In this document: piece by piece, positions 37,435 to 49,800 of the stretch
Layout of the letters: every line of letters starts with the position of its first letter
Numbering within the stretch: position 1 is the stretch's first letter
Source: Neoarius graeffei
Lineage: Eukaryota; Chordata; Actinopteri; Siluriformes; Ariidae
Length of the DNA: 64,000 bases
NCBI RefSeq assembly: GCF_027579695.1
Contig: NC_083575.1
Coordinates: forward strand, 39,361,154 to 39,425,153
Reading direction: 5' to 3'
Notes under the pieces: generated by a model
What the model was told of the DNA's origin: nothing
Database searches by the model: none
The model's input: only the letters and a program-made list of their open reading frames with translations
Translations under genes and position numbers: made by a program

Positions 37435-38030
37435 TGTCCTACAAGTGTCATTGAAACTACAAAGGGAAATGTGTCCTGTGGTTAAATGAGACCACAGTCA
37501 AATTTTTTGGCCCCAGTATCCACTATAAAATATGGTGATGTATCATTAATGCTTTGAGGCTGTTTTGTGGCTGGTATTTCAGAGACTTGTGAAGATTGAT
37601 GGCATCATGAATTCTGCTAAGTACCAGGACACTTCAGCTTAAATCCTGATTGCATTTGCCAGGAGGATCAGACCTGGCCATAGACAAGATCCTTCAACAA
37701 GATCATTATCTCCAAAACATCAAACTCTAAATCAACACACAAATTGTTGTGGGAACAAAAATCAACATTGTAATGGCTAACCCTTTCTCTAAATTTCAAT
37801 CCTATTGAAAATGTGTGGTATGAGGTAAAGAGGGAGATTTACATCCACAAACCTGCAAATATAGAGGAGTGGAAAATGTTCTGCATGAAGGAATATCTGA
37901 AATCCTCACCAAGTCTTTCCAACTTTGTTAGACATTACAGGAAGAAGCTCAGGAGTGTTAGTTTATCCAGGGGAGGTTTACCATACGTTAACTCTGGGAA
38001 TGGTGATCATTTTGAAACCAGTGTTTTGCA
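37435..38030 (+). pseudogene. Decayed Tc1/mariner transposase relic
   Basis: Scattered + strand fragments match the order of a Tc1 transposase. GTCCTGTGGTTAAATGAGAC (LWLNET, the first catalytic region) lies near 37475. A CAACAAGATCATTATCTCC segment (QQDHYL, the second aspartate) lies near 37697. CCTATTGAAAATGTGTGG (PIENVW, the glutamate) lies near 37801, followed by EVKREIYIHKP. Frames change repeatedly and stops are frequent, so this is an old copy. I cannot place the inverted repeats with confidence, and the limits given are those of the coding-like part. Confidence 0.65.
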
Positions 38031-38420
38031 AAACAGTTAGGACATTTTTTTTATAAAATAGTATTGTGTTAAAATAAGACTCTACACTGCCATGACCTAT
38101 ACATATAACTAAGTGTAAAAATATAATTAATTCACATTCATGCATGTGTTGTTTGTTTTTGCTTACTTCTAGGAAGGATGCCAATAATTCTGGAATTGAC
38201 TGTAACTTGCTTAAGCTGGAATTTTTATTTTTGGATAAGGCTTACTAGTCTGTTATCACTAGAAGAGACCGTGCTGGAAGTTCTAGCAAGGATGAAACTT
38301 GGTGAAGCCCTGAGGCCATGGTTCCCAACAAGCCATCAGGATCAGGTTCCTCTTCCGTAAGGAGAGTCAAGGTGGATTGAGTTATGGATTTGCCAGAAAC
38401 TGACTTGGCGCGCGTGCACG

Positions 38421-38459
<39 letters not shown>

Positions 38460-39736
38460 CCTATTGGTTAATCGAAGAAAAAAGCTAGTGTGAACAAGTG
38501 AGGAAAGGAACGTAAGAAAATACCAGGAAAGAAGAACAGAGAAGGAGTTGATAAAAGAAAAGAGGGACTTAAAATAAAGTAGAACAATAACAAATCTTTG
38601 TTTGAGAAGATGAGAAAGAAAAGAGAGAAAATGAAGGAATAAAAGGGGGAGAGGGACAGTCGAGGAGAGGGAAAAACGAGTGCTTGGTGAGGATGGATGG
38701 CCATACAGGCCGTTGGGAGCACTCTAACAGTCTCTCGCTCTCAGGTGTCCAGTCGATAACAGATGCATTAGTCTGCAGCTCTGTGCCGGTTTTGGGTTTA
38801 AACACACATTTTCTTAATACAACACGACCCCATTTCCTCCGCTCATTAATCATGAAACACGATTAGACCAGCCCCTTCAGTCTCTACTGTCCAGCTGCCT
38901 TAACATCAGGCCTGAAAAGCACTTTGCCCTTTGATACTGCTGTTCTCTTTAAAATCCAGCTGTTGACTGAGATAGTGTGTTCACTCTGTTTTTTGCACTG
39001 GGTTGTGAAACATGGTTGTTGTTATTAAAACAATTATTTGGTTCTTGATGGGTTAGAGATCTGCACAAGATCCACTGTCAAAATGATCTTTAACTTAAGC
39101 TCACATAATGAGTTAGTACTGCACATTGGTATTCAGACCTCAGAATTATCTACAGAATTATACAGTTTAGAGGCCATTCTGCTCATATCCAGCAGCTGTG
39201 CTCACAGCACTGTCCTGAAGTATTTTGTCTCAGAATGCACACAATTCTCTCTGCTGAACTGAAGTGCTTGACTTAAATTAGGATAAGGCTATAATTTCTG
39301 CTTTCCATCATGGATTTTCCTAGTTACGTAATGATGAACTACGATATTACTTACTATAATACTCGCAGTGCTAATACCATTGAAATTCCTCACCATTTTA
39401 AATATATGCTTGTTAATGGAAATAGGGAATGTGAAATTTAATCATGTGAAACGTGAACTGAATAGTAAAAGGCATGCCGTGTGATTAGTCTTGCCACCTA
39501 ATTCTACTTAATGAGGATTTAACAGCTCTCTAACTGTACCCAGGACCTGATTGTTTCAACAACACTGATTTGACAGCGAGAAAAAGGATTGTTAACATTT
39601 TAATGGTGTTGATAGCCAACAAACTTGGCTATCATGGCTGTATGGCTAGCATGGTTATTAATATCACACTTTTAACTGCTCGTTAATATAAGACCATCAA
39701 GAGATTCATTTGTTGTGTTCTGGTTCTTATAGGTTT

Positions 39737-39773
<37 letters not shown>

Positions 39774-40018
39774 GTATGTGTGCATTGAGTGTGTATTGTG
39801 AAACAGGAGTAGAAAGAGACTGGAGTGTCTGTGAGTTTCAGTGGGTTTGTGTCTTATGTGTAAAAATGGAGAGGAAGCAGAGGAAACTGCAATCCGAGGG
39901 CCACCAAGACCCAAAGCCACAGAGGATTGACGTAGATCTGGTCTATGGGCTTGTCATTGATACCCCCAGTGCAACACTCAGTCAGCGCCGTTCATGCACA
40001 TACTGGATATAAGTAAGC

Positions 40019-40077
<59 letters not shown>

Positions 40078-43000
40078 ACATGCTTCCACACAAAAGCATT
40101 TCCCAAGTCCATTCACTAGAAAAATAATTTCCCCAATAACTATTAATTTTCAGCAAGTGTTTGTAATAGTAGATGGCATGGCAATAACGTGCACAATGTG
40201 TTGTGCAACTTTGTGCTGTCTTAGATGGTGTTTGCAAAGTTACAGCGTGTCACACAGTGTTCAAGTGGTTACAACTGCTTTTTTTAATCTGGTTCCCTCA
40301 TTTGTGCAGACGTCTTGGCAAGACCAAAGCCAAAGCTGTGGCTGTATTAATGACTGACAAGATGTTGTGGGAGAAGCTACTTTGTGTATACAGTTACCTT
40401 AGGTAATAGCGTGAACAACGAGACACATGGTATTCTAATACACACAGAGAGATGGTATTTCAATACAGGGCAGCATGTAGCATTTTCTGTCTATGTGGTT
40501 TCCTGTGAAAACCAAGCAGCTGATTCCACCTTTAACCACCACAACGACCCTGATACCAGATACTCCTTGACAATCACACACACACACACAGCTCTCAGGG
40601 TTGCCAATTTTCAGAAATGGCTCAGAGGGTTTAAAAGACTTCATTAGTATTATCTCATTTAATGGACTTGTACTTTAATATAGGCTATTTAAAAAATATG
40701 AATATAAGCATGGCCTCTCAGAACTGTAACATCAACAGCTAGACAGAGAGAATACCTGCTTATTTAGCTTGCTAATACATTAACTGCCCTCAAATTCACA
40801 TCGATGTGATGTTTTAAGCCAACCTCAGTTCAGACTGCTAAAACATATTATGTGCTGCAAGCTCATAATTTTCATCATCTGAAGCTTTTTATTCGAGTAT
40901 TCATTATTTGGCATGAAAGAATGAGGCAGGGCCCCAAAGCATGAAAGCGTGACAGTTGGCAACCCTGTCGGCCTAAAACTGAATGATGTGGTTTTAAAAA
41001 GAAAAATAGATGTTTAAAACAGAGGACAAAAACTCTTGTTGAAATCGTGAAGGCTTACATGATCCCTATCCTCGGTAAATAATTGCACAATGTTGCATTT
41101 CACCACCATGTGCATTAGCTAGGCTTTGTGTGCATACTTCTCATATTACCAACAAATTATCTTGGCAGTAGAAGCAGTAATAAGGTTAAATGAAAAGCAA
41201 TTCTTTTGAAACCCAGATTATGGGTAATACAAAGCACACATCTTTTTAACACTGAAACCTTGCCATGGCTTTAAGGTAGCGCAGACACTTCCACAAGGGC
41301 TCTCCAAATGAACGTGATGGACGAATCAATGAAGCCCCTGAGTATCTATCGATATCTATTCCCCATGTAGCCTCTTAACCAGCCTGAGCCACTTAAGTAT
41401 AAGAGGTCCCGCATCATTAACATGGATTCCCTCATCAACTCCATTGTGTCAGAACGCTTGTCTGCTATTGGAAACCAGAAAGACCCCACAGGATTAGTTT
41501 GTTGCTACTTTGTCAGCTGTGGATGTGTGCATACCCAGGCAAAACAAAGAGTGGTAGTTTTTTTATTATTTTTTTATTTTAAGCAAGGTGCTAAGTCAAT
41601 AACAAGACACGACAACTTTTCTAAAGAATACCGTAAAGATGTACGGTGTCTTTTTTTTTTTGAAGTGGGCTGCATTTGTAGGTGTTATTTCTGTCCATGC
41701 TCTCTGATCCATTTTGCTGTGTGACCAGTTGCCGTACTACAGTTCATCAGTATACAGGCACTTCTAGAGTCTAACATGAAGAGTAAAATTTTTATATACA
41801 CCTGCCCTGTCTGTCTTGTTGAAATCATTCACTTTACTCCTATTTAAACCCTGTCATGATGAAATATGGGCTTTCTGGACCTTACTCTAACCCATCTCAC
41901 TCTTCAGCTATTTCATAGAGCATATCCCCTACACTTTCTCCCTCTCCCTGTCTTTCTTGCTTTCGCTCTTTCTCGTTCTTTCTCCCTCCTTCTCATCCAC
42001 CTCCCTTGGCGCACACTTGGGAGGGCAGACAAATTCCTGTGGGCTATCGGGTTACCCGTTGCCATGGTAACAGGTGGGAAGGCAGCTCCATTAATCATTT
42101 AGAGCGTGGCCGAAGTGGAGGTCGGCCTGATTGCAGCGGATAGGGTATCATCCCCGTGCTCCACTGGGGACCTCCTTGATTTGAATTAGAAAAGATTAAG
42201 CTTGCATTCCCCTCCCCACACACACACACCCACCACCGAGGCCCACCATCATCATTGGCCTACCCATATCATGTGACCATGTTTCATGGAGCCACACGGA
42301 TTAAGAGATCGAAGCCAAGCGCTTGTTTTTCAGACACTCGCTGAAACATAAGACGTGCACAGGTGTCTACAACAAGAAGCCCCAAGCCTGCTGAAAAAAA
42401 AGGACAAAGATCATGCATGGACCTCCTGGGCACTTTCTCATCCTTTCTTGCTTTCCTCAGTCACTGCCTTTTTGATTTCATCAGATACTTGTTGCTGCAC
42501 TTTTTCAAGCTGAAACCCATAACTCAGTTTTATTCTCCCACTGACATTTTCTTTTCTTTCAGACCTATGAAATGGTGCATTTGCTGCAAAAGCCTTTTAT
42601 AACTTAATACAAATGCACGTTTTATGAGTGTGTAGGACAAGTAGTTCTGACCAGAGAAGGCTGAGGAAAATTGAGCTGGGATGAGTGTGTGGGCATAGCT
42701 AGCATGAGGAAATCCAGCTCTGTGCTTGGGGGTGAAAGGGAGTTGAAACCTGGGTTTGATAGCTGAGGTCAGTCCATTTGGGTGGGTTCAGGCCAGTGAA
42801 ATGTGACGACCAGTGAAACGGCTGGAAGCGTTAGTCCGTGAGAAGTGGCCCTTGGGCACTCTTGGCAGGGCCCCTCGGCCCCTAATGACAGCACCATGAG
42901 TTTTGATTTATGAGGCCATAGTGAGAAGGACGCAGAGAGCCACAAATCACACTGGCTATGAAATAGTGGTGCAGCAGCCTCCACTGTGAGCAGCTCCCAA

Positions 43001-43640
43001 AGGTGCCTGCCAAATTTACAGGCGACTCCAGCACTTCAAACACTCGCCATAACTTAAACTTAGACGATTTTATTGTTCCGTGGAAGTGAGGGGAAGGGGC
43101 ACACAAGGGAAAGACAAGGTAGAAAGATAGATGGGCTGAGGTAAAATTAAAACCTCTTTTGTCTCAGATAATTAAAATTCTGATGGTCGCCAGATCGAGG
43201 AGTTACAGATTCCCTGCAGGTCCTGGTAATGGAGCTTAAACTAATACTAATATGAAATGAATCCAAGCTGTTTTATCTTCATGGTTTGAGAGTTTTATCT
43301 CTCTCCCTGCAGTCCTATGTGTAGACAGGGGAGTGCAGCACCCATGAAGAAGTGGTCCGATGAGATTATTATTGCCACTACTCATTAAAGTTAATGATTC
43401 TGACACCTTGCTTGTCTGTGTTACATGGTGTTTGGCTGGTACTTGGCCTTGTTAATGTCCATTCTAATAAGCGTTGCAGTGGCTGCAACCATGGGGGACT
43501 AAACAGCTGCTGGCAAGCAGGTCACATTGTTAAGCAGAACTGGAGTTCAGATAAAGGCTATTCTACACAGTTATGAGCAGTGGAATAATATTGAATGAAG
43601 AGATAATGCACAAAAGACCACAGTGAAGCCTAGAGGGAAT
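38031..43640. other. Intergenic DNA with microsatellites
   Basis: No gene recognised. It has (CA)n at 38420-38456, (GA)n at 39739-39770, and adjoining (CT)n and (CA)n at 40020-40080. The 42000-42300 stretch is unique and GC-balanced and includes a perfect RFX X-box (listed separately). Another unique stretch spans 42720-43110. Confidence 0.45.
42058..42071. promoter_or_regulatory. Perfect RFX X-box
   Basis: GTTGCCATGGTAAC matches the full 14-bp X-box pattern GTTRCCATGGYAAC bound by RFX factors, with both inverted half sites present. An E-box-like CAGGTG begins immediately after, and ATTAATCATTTA (homeodomain type) lies about 20 bp further on. It sits in unique GC-balanced DNA. The site is seen directly; its use is inferred. 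Confidence 0.5.
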
Positions 43641-43647
43641 ATACAGA

Positions 43648-44095
43648 CAGGTGACAAATTAAAAGAAAAACCAAAATAAGGTGTTTAGTAAGGTGCTAGG
43701 CCACCCCAAGACACCAGAACAGCTTTAACACTCCTTGGCATAATTCAACAAGTCTGTGAAACTGCAGTGGAAGGATGAACACCATGCTTCCAGTTGATGT
43801 TTTGATGATGGCAGTGGAGAATGCTGTCTAACATCAGCTCCAAATTCTCCCATCGGTGTTCAGCCGGGTTGCATCATTTTCATGCCTTTGTTCCATATGG
43901 ATAGTGTCATATTGGAAGACACCACTCCAGTCAGTTTAAAAGAGTTTCATCACAGGATAAAGGTGATTATCCAGAAAAACTTTGTATTGATTTGTACTGA
44001 CTCTTCACTCTAAGGGCACAAGAGGATCTAAGCCATGCCAGAAAATTGTCTCCACAACAAACCAGACACACCAATTTCCCCTTTAATTTGTCATT
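43648..44095. mobile_element. Tc1/mariner-type non-autonomous repeat
   Basis: The left end CAGGTGACAAATTAAAAGAA and the right end (minus strand ATGACAAATTAAAGGGGAAA) are inverted repeats, with TA adjoining the right end. The interior (GTGCTAGGCCACCCCAAGAC and following) resembles a Tc1-type repeat family I recognise from fish genomes. It is about 450 bp with no usable transposase frame, so it is a deletion derivative or fragment. Confidence 0.65.
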
Positions 44096-44144
44096 AGTGT
44101 GTATATTTACAGTAGTAAAGAACAAGGTGACATGCACTCATATA

Positions 44145-45641
44145 CAACCCCAATTCCAAAAAAGTTGTGATGCTGTGTAAAACATAACTAAAAACAGAAT
44201 GTGAAGATTTGCAAATCATGGAAACCCTGTATTTCATTGAAAATAGTACAAAGACGAGATATCAAACATTGAAACTGAGAAATTTAATTATTTTTTGAAA
44301 AATATATGCTCATTTTGAATTTGACGTCAGCAACACATTTCAAAAAAGTTAGGATGGGGCAACAAAAGACTGAAAAAGTTGTGCAATTTGGTGAATTGGC
44401 AACAGGTCAGTAACATGACTGGGTATAAAAAGAGCATCCTAGAGAGGCGGAGTCTCTCAGAAGTAAAGATGGGGAGGAGTTCACTGCTCTGTGAAAGACT
44501 GAATGGGTGATGTAACATAGATGTACATCATCTATGGTACATAATAATATTAACAGATTCAGAGAATCTGAAGAAATCTCTGTATGCAAGAGACAAGGCT
44601 GAAAACTGACATTGGATGCCTGTGATCTTCAGGCCCTCAGGAGACACTGCATTAAAAGTAGACAAGTGTCTCAAGTGGAAATCACTGTATGGGCTCAGGA
44701 ACACTTCAGAAAACCATCGTCTGTGAAAACAATTCATTACTGCATCCACAAATACAAGTTAAAACCAGATATAAACAATATCCAGAAACACCACCACCTT
44801 CTCTGGGCCCGAGCTCTTTTATGATGGACTGAGGCGAAGTGGAAAACTGTCCCGAGGTCTGACGAATCAAAAGTAGAAATTCTTTTTAGAAATCATGGAC
44901 ACCACGTCCTCCAGGCTAAATAGGAGAGGGACCATCCAGCTTGTTATCAGTGCACAATTCAAAAGCCAGCATTTGTGATGGTATGAGGGTGCATTAGTGC
45001 ACATGACATGGGTAGCTTGTACATCTGGGAAGGCATCATTAATGCTGAATGATATATACACGTTTCAAAGCAATATGCTGCCATCCAGACAAAATCTTTT
45101 TCAGGGAAGGCCTTCCTTCTTTCAGCAAGACAATGCCAAACTGCTTTCTGCACATATTAAAACTGCATGTCTCTGTAGTAAAAGAGTCCAGGTGCTAAAC
45201 TGGCCTGCCTGCAGTCCAGACCTGTCTCCCATTTAAAAGATTTGGTGCATTATGAAGCTCAAAATACAACAAAGGAGACCCCGAACTGTTGAGCAACTGA
45301 AACTGTATATCAGGCAAGAATGGGACAACATTTCTCTTTCAAAACTACGGAAATTGGCCTCCTCAGTTCCCAAACATTTACAGAGTGTTGTTATAAGTAG
45401 AGGTGATACAACACAGTGGTAAACACACCCCTGTCCCAACTTTTCTGAAATGTGCTGCTGATATCAAATTCAAAATGAGCATATCATTTTCAAAAATAAT
45501 AAAATTTCTCAGTTTCAAAATTTGATATATGTTGTCTTTGTACCATTTTCAATGAAATATAGGGTTTCCATGATTTGCAAATTATCACATTTTGTTCTTA
45601 TTTACAGTGTACACAGCGTCCTAACTTTTTTGGAATTGGGG

Positions 45642-45645
<4 letters not shown>
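44145..45645 (+). mobile_element. Decayed Tc1-like transposon, about 1.5 kb
   Basis: The left end CAACCCCAATTCCAAAAAAG and the right end, whose minus strand reads AACCCCAATTCCAAAAAAGT, are inverted repeats next to TA. The arms also share GACGTCAGCAACACATTTCA-type inner sequence near 44322. Its near-complete length and both ends are kept. The right side abuts a (TA)n tract that has probably grown from the TA target duplication. Confidence 0.85.
44467..45420 (+). pseudogene. Transposase pseudogene of the CCCCAATTCC Tc1 family
   Basis: Fragments on the + strand include LRRHCIKSRQVSQ and VWAQEHFRKPSSVKT (about 44630-44730), LLWARALL (near 44800), PSRQNLFQGRP then FFQQDNAKLL (about 45080-45140, around the second catalytic aspartate) and VQVLNWPACSPDLSPI (about 45190-45235, just before the catalytic glutamate position). 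Stops and small indels interrupt all parts, and the codon after DLSPI is TAA or AAA-like where a glutamate is expected. It follows the order of a Tc1 transposase with DDE chemistry but is dead. Confidence 0.8.

Positions 45646-45730
<85 letters not shown>
45646..45730. repeat. (TA)n tract followed by a T-run
   Basis: About 34 TA units then 17 T. It directly adjoins the right end of the Tc1 element, suggesting expansion from its TA target site. Confidence 0.95.
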
Positions 45731-46411
45731 CTTCAAACATCTGAAAGTTTGAAAATGGCATAGGTAGTCTCATATCTAAGCCTAGTGCAGATGAAATGAG
45801 CAGCACATGATCTGTCTCTGTTATCTATATAAACTGAAACGATCCTGTTCTGATCCCTTTATGAGTGTCCCAGTTCACTCACTTTGCCCATTACCTAAGC
45901 GAAACATAAGCTGATAAGATAACCTTTACCATCATACATGGTTTGGTTTGATCCTGATGTTGATGGTAAAAGGTAGGCCATTTGATAGCGTGTAAAAGGT
46001 TATGAAAGATGATGGAAGTCATGTATTTTGTTTATTTCTTGCTTCCATCGCAGATAATGCAACTGAAGCACCTGTTTTATTAGCATGTAAATTAAATTGT
46101 GCATAAAGTCTTACAAATCACACTTTTTATTGCTAACATTGCCAAGAGTCTTAAAGGTCAAAGAAGAAACTGAAAAAGAGCTGTGTATATTTATGAACAT
46201 CCACACTAGCTGCTTGTGTTGCAGTCAAGAGCACCTCAACTGAGACCAGGTCATGACCAAGACCAAGTACAAGACCAGACCAGTGTGAATCCCATACTGC
46301 ATGGTACGCTTACAATAAAATGTGGAACATGCAAACCATAGGCACGTTTCAAATCGATCTGAAAGATCCACAGTTCCATAAAAATACCCACGTACCAACA
46401 CACACTAAGAG
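45731..46411. other. Intergenic DNA
   Basis: Nothing recognised in this AT-rich stretch between the Tc1 element and the SINE. Confidence 0.5.
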
Positions 46412-46424
46412 CTGAAAAGAACTT

Positions 46425-46796
46425 CATCCATTCATTATCTCTAGCCGCTTTATCCTGTTCTACAGGATCGCAGGCAAGCTGGAGCCTATCCCAGCTGACT
46501 ATGGGCGAGAGGCGGGGTACACCCTGGACAAGTCGCTAGGTTATCGCAGGGCTGACACAGAGACACACAACCATTCACACTCACATTCACACCTACGGTC
46601 AATTTAGAGTCACCACTTAACCTAACCTGCATGTCTTTGGACTGTGGGGGAAACCGGAGCACCCGGAGGAAACCCACACAGACACAGGGAGAACATGCAA
46701 ACTCCACACAGAAAGGCCCTCGCTGGCCGCTGGGCTCGAACCCAGGACCTTCTTGCTGTAAGGCAACAGTGCTAACCACTACACCACCATGCCACC
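46425..46796 (-). mobile_element. tRNA-like SINE, minus orientation
   Basis: Read on the minus strand it begins GGGTGGCATGGTGGTGTAGT with pol III A-box-like (TAGTGGTTAGC) and B-box (GGTTCGAGCC) sequences, and ends in a TAATGAATG-type tail. It is flanked by an imperfect 13-bp direct repeat: CTGAAAAGAACTT at 46412-46424 and CTGAAATCAACTT at 46797-46809, two mismatches. That fits target-primed insertion by a LINE partner. It matches the two + strand copies at 55878 and 56281. Frames crossing it are not genes. Confidence 0.85.
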
Positions 46797-46809
46797 CTGA
46801 AATCAACTT

Positions 46810-49800
46810 AACCATCTTTATTCAACACTCATTTTCCATGTTTTACCATTCATCTAACACGATACTTTTTTTTTCTTGACCAGACTTGAAATAAAATCCC
46901 AAGTCCTCTATGTCTGAGACTGAGACAAGACTGGGTAAAAATGAGGTCAATTCTGAGACAAGACCGAGACCTTCAAAAAGACTAGTACGCTAATCTCAAG
47001 TACTGTACTACAACACTATTAGCTGTATCTATGAACAATCTCACACTAGGAAGCATGCTATAGATGAGTAAGTGCTATGGGGGCAGCTTTGATTTCCTGA
47101 ACAAGTTGATAAAAGACAGAGTCCAGATGCTGGAGGAGGTAGAGAGAGAGAAGCAGGAACTCAGAGCCTCACACTGCCGTGAGTACTGCAGGGACATTCC
47201 CGCAGTTTGACTTTAATTAAGCACACCAAGCATGCCTCAGAGGAACAATGAGATATCTGTGTGCGTGTATGCGGGATTGTAAGTATGTGAGAAGGAAGCA
47301 GAGAAATATATTTAGAGATATTTATAAGCGAGAATGGAAAAAAACCCAACCTTCGGGCAGGAGAAAAGTCTGCTTCAGCAATCATTTTCTGTGGTATTTA
47401 GATTTTGGCCTCACTTCATTTCTATTGTACTTGTTCATGGTTAAACATCAGGACATGATTCATTATCTATGGTATGTGTCTGGTATGTTTGTAGTGAATT
47501 TAAATCATGTCCTACATTTGTCAATACACCTTGTGTTGACAAGTAAATAGTATGTAATTTTCATAGAAACACTATCAGGTTTTAATAATGCTTTGCTATT
47601 TCTGTAAAGAAAGATAATCAAGAGTCTGGCAGGCTAGGGCAAGGGGCCAAGGATGTACCCCTGAGTTACACCCTCTCTGCAATTTATTACAGATATAATA
47701 TTACGACATTTCTGCTAAAGTGCTTGTGAGCAGGTACAGCATGAAAATGTTTCATTACTTCACTGATAAAACAACAGAAACAAGGAGACGGTAAAATAGC
47801 ATGGGGTGACTCAAAATCGTCCCAGATTGATTCCAGAGCTGAATTTTACAGTCCTGAAAAGTATACTTGCTCTGCTGCATAATCCTGTAGAGTCTTGTCC
47901 GTTCTCCAGATGACCAGCTCCCATAAAGCAGGCATTCAAGCAGTACCTTTCACTGCTTAATTCCTTCATGACATTTTCTTTTTTGTACTTTATGCTCATA
48001 CTTTGGTTGACGTCCAGGGGGATCAATGTTTCTGCATTGACAGGAGATTTTAAAATCCTGCTTTTTGTTTCTCAGAGTTTTCTTTTATTACAGGATGGTT
48101 TCGTTTTACCCATCAATCTCACGGATGTCACAACAGCCCTGAGCACTTCAGATTTGTGTCAGTGTGATGCTCCTACAGGTCAGGACCAAGACCAGACACA
48201 CCGTTTTTCTCTTACTGTCTCTCATATTGCTTTGTGCGCTTGCGGGTGTAAAAGGTGCGCAGATCAGATTATGGAGGTAATTCAAAAAACTTGTGCAGTA
48301 TCAATTGTTAGAATCATCAGTACATTTTCTAACATACTGTTTCCACCTTATTTTTTCTTTTGTTTTCTGTTTTTACTTTGTTAAAATCGGGCTTTACGAT
48401 GGAAAATCATGATATGTAGATTGAATGGACATCGTTCTTCTTCATCCTGTTTTTATTCTACTCCTCTTTTTAACAAGAGGCTGTTAATTGTGTGGTGTAA
48501 CAATGACAACTTGAATCTGACTGACCACTAAAACTTCCTTCATCTGCAAATGGGCCAACTGAAATTCCAGCTACTCTCACCAATCAAGAAGGACTGATCT
48601 GAATTAGTGTTTAGCAAAAAAAAAAATGAAATTCACTGTTGATATTCATACTTCAACAAAGTCAGCTTTCTTCTGCTCACCCATCAGTCAGTAGGGAAGC
48701 TCGCTTCAGTTGCAACCGCCAAAAGAGAAGATCGTGTGTCATTTCCTGTACTTCTGTTGTCTGTCTGACCTTGTCTGTGATCCTCCTTATGCCTCTCGTT
48801 TTCTCACCCGCTTGCAGCCATCCGCATCTTCCGGTTCCCTGAAACATACAGAGTCAGCCAGGGTGCTCATGCCCTTTGGCGAGGCTGTTGCTCTTAGAAC
48901 TGGCAAGGAACCAGGCCATTCTCTACTCCACCCATATTCTAAGGATGGATGTTTGAACATTGTTTATGAAGGCCTTATTCAAATTCTAGCTCTGTCCTGT
49001 CTGATTATCAGAGCCATTCTTTCTGTGCATACAGTCATGTTTCGAAAACTCAATTATGAATAGTCAACAAATTAGAGGATGCAGCACAAAGAGGATGCAA
49101 ATGTAAAAGGTGAAAAAATATCTGAAGGCCTTGTCACATTAAATTAGCATTGACCCTACCTTTTAGATCTGCCCATTAACACTTTCCTTATTGAAGGGTT
49201 CCTTTCCCACTCAAAGTAGCTCAAAATGATTAAATTATAAACCGGACTGGATGGGCCTAAAAGAGTGGAAATATGCTGAGATACACAAGAAAGACTTTAA
49301 GTGCTAACTTTACTCTTCATGAAATATGCAAGGAAGCAGTTTGTACTTTTAGAAAATTTAGCCAAACAGTCAATACAACCTGTTCAAGTTTCCACTTAAA
49401 AATCTTAAAAAGCTAGAATACATACAAAAAAAATCAGCATACAAATCCAAACAGACTCTCTGTTATCTGTGCACTTATGAGCCTGCAAAACAGAACCAAT
49501 GCAGGACATACATGATGCCACAAATGTCCACAAGTGCAGTAAAACCTAACTTCAACAAGTGTTCACAGAAAGAAGAAATCTGCCAAGTTCCACTTTTGTG
49601 CTAGCTTTTCTGTTCTATAGGGGAATATAAAGTTTAAAAGCCTTTGATATCAGCGACCCGAGGAGAGTGGGCATTCCTGGAGAAAGAGACATCTAATGGC
49701 AGTACTTTCGTAGTGTGGAGAGGCTGGTAAATGTGGCTCAGCACAATGACACCTTTGGATGAACAGTTAGAGGAGAATGGGGCCCCTAATTTATGTCAGC

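Noticed and set aside
39866-40012. 48-codon frame starting MERKQRKLQSEG
   Set aside because: There is no recognisable family and no clear splice sites, and it sits between GA and CT microsatellites. Chance is the simpler explanation.
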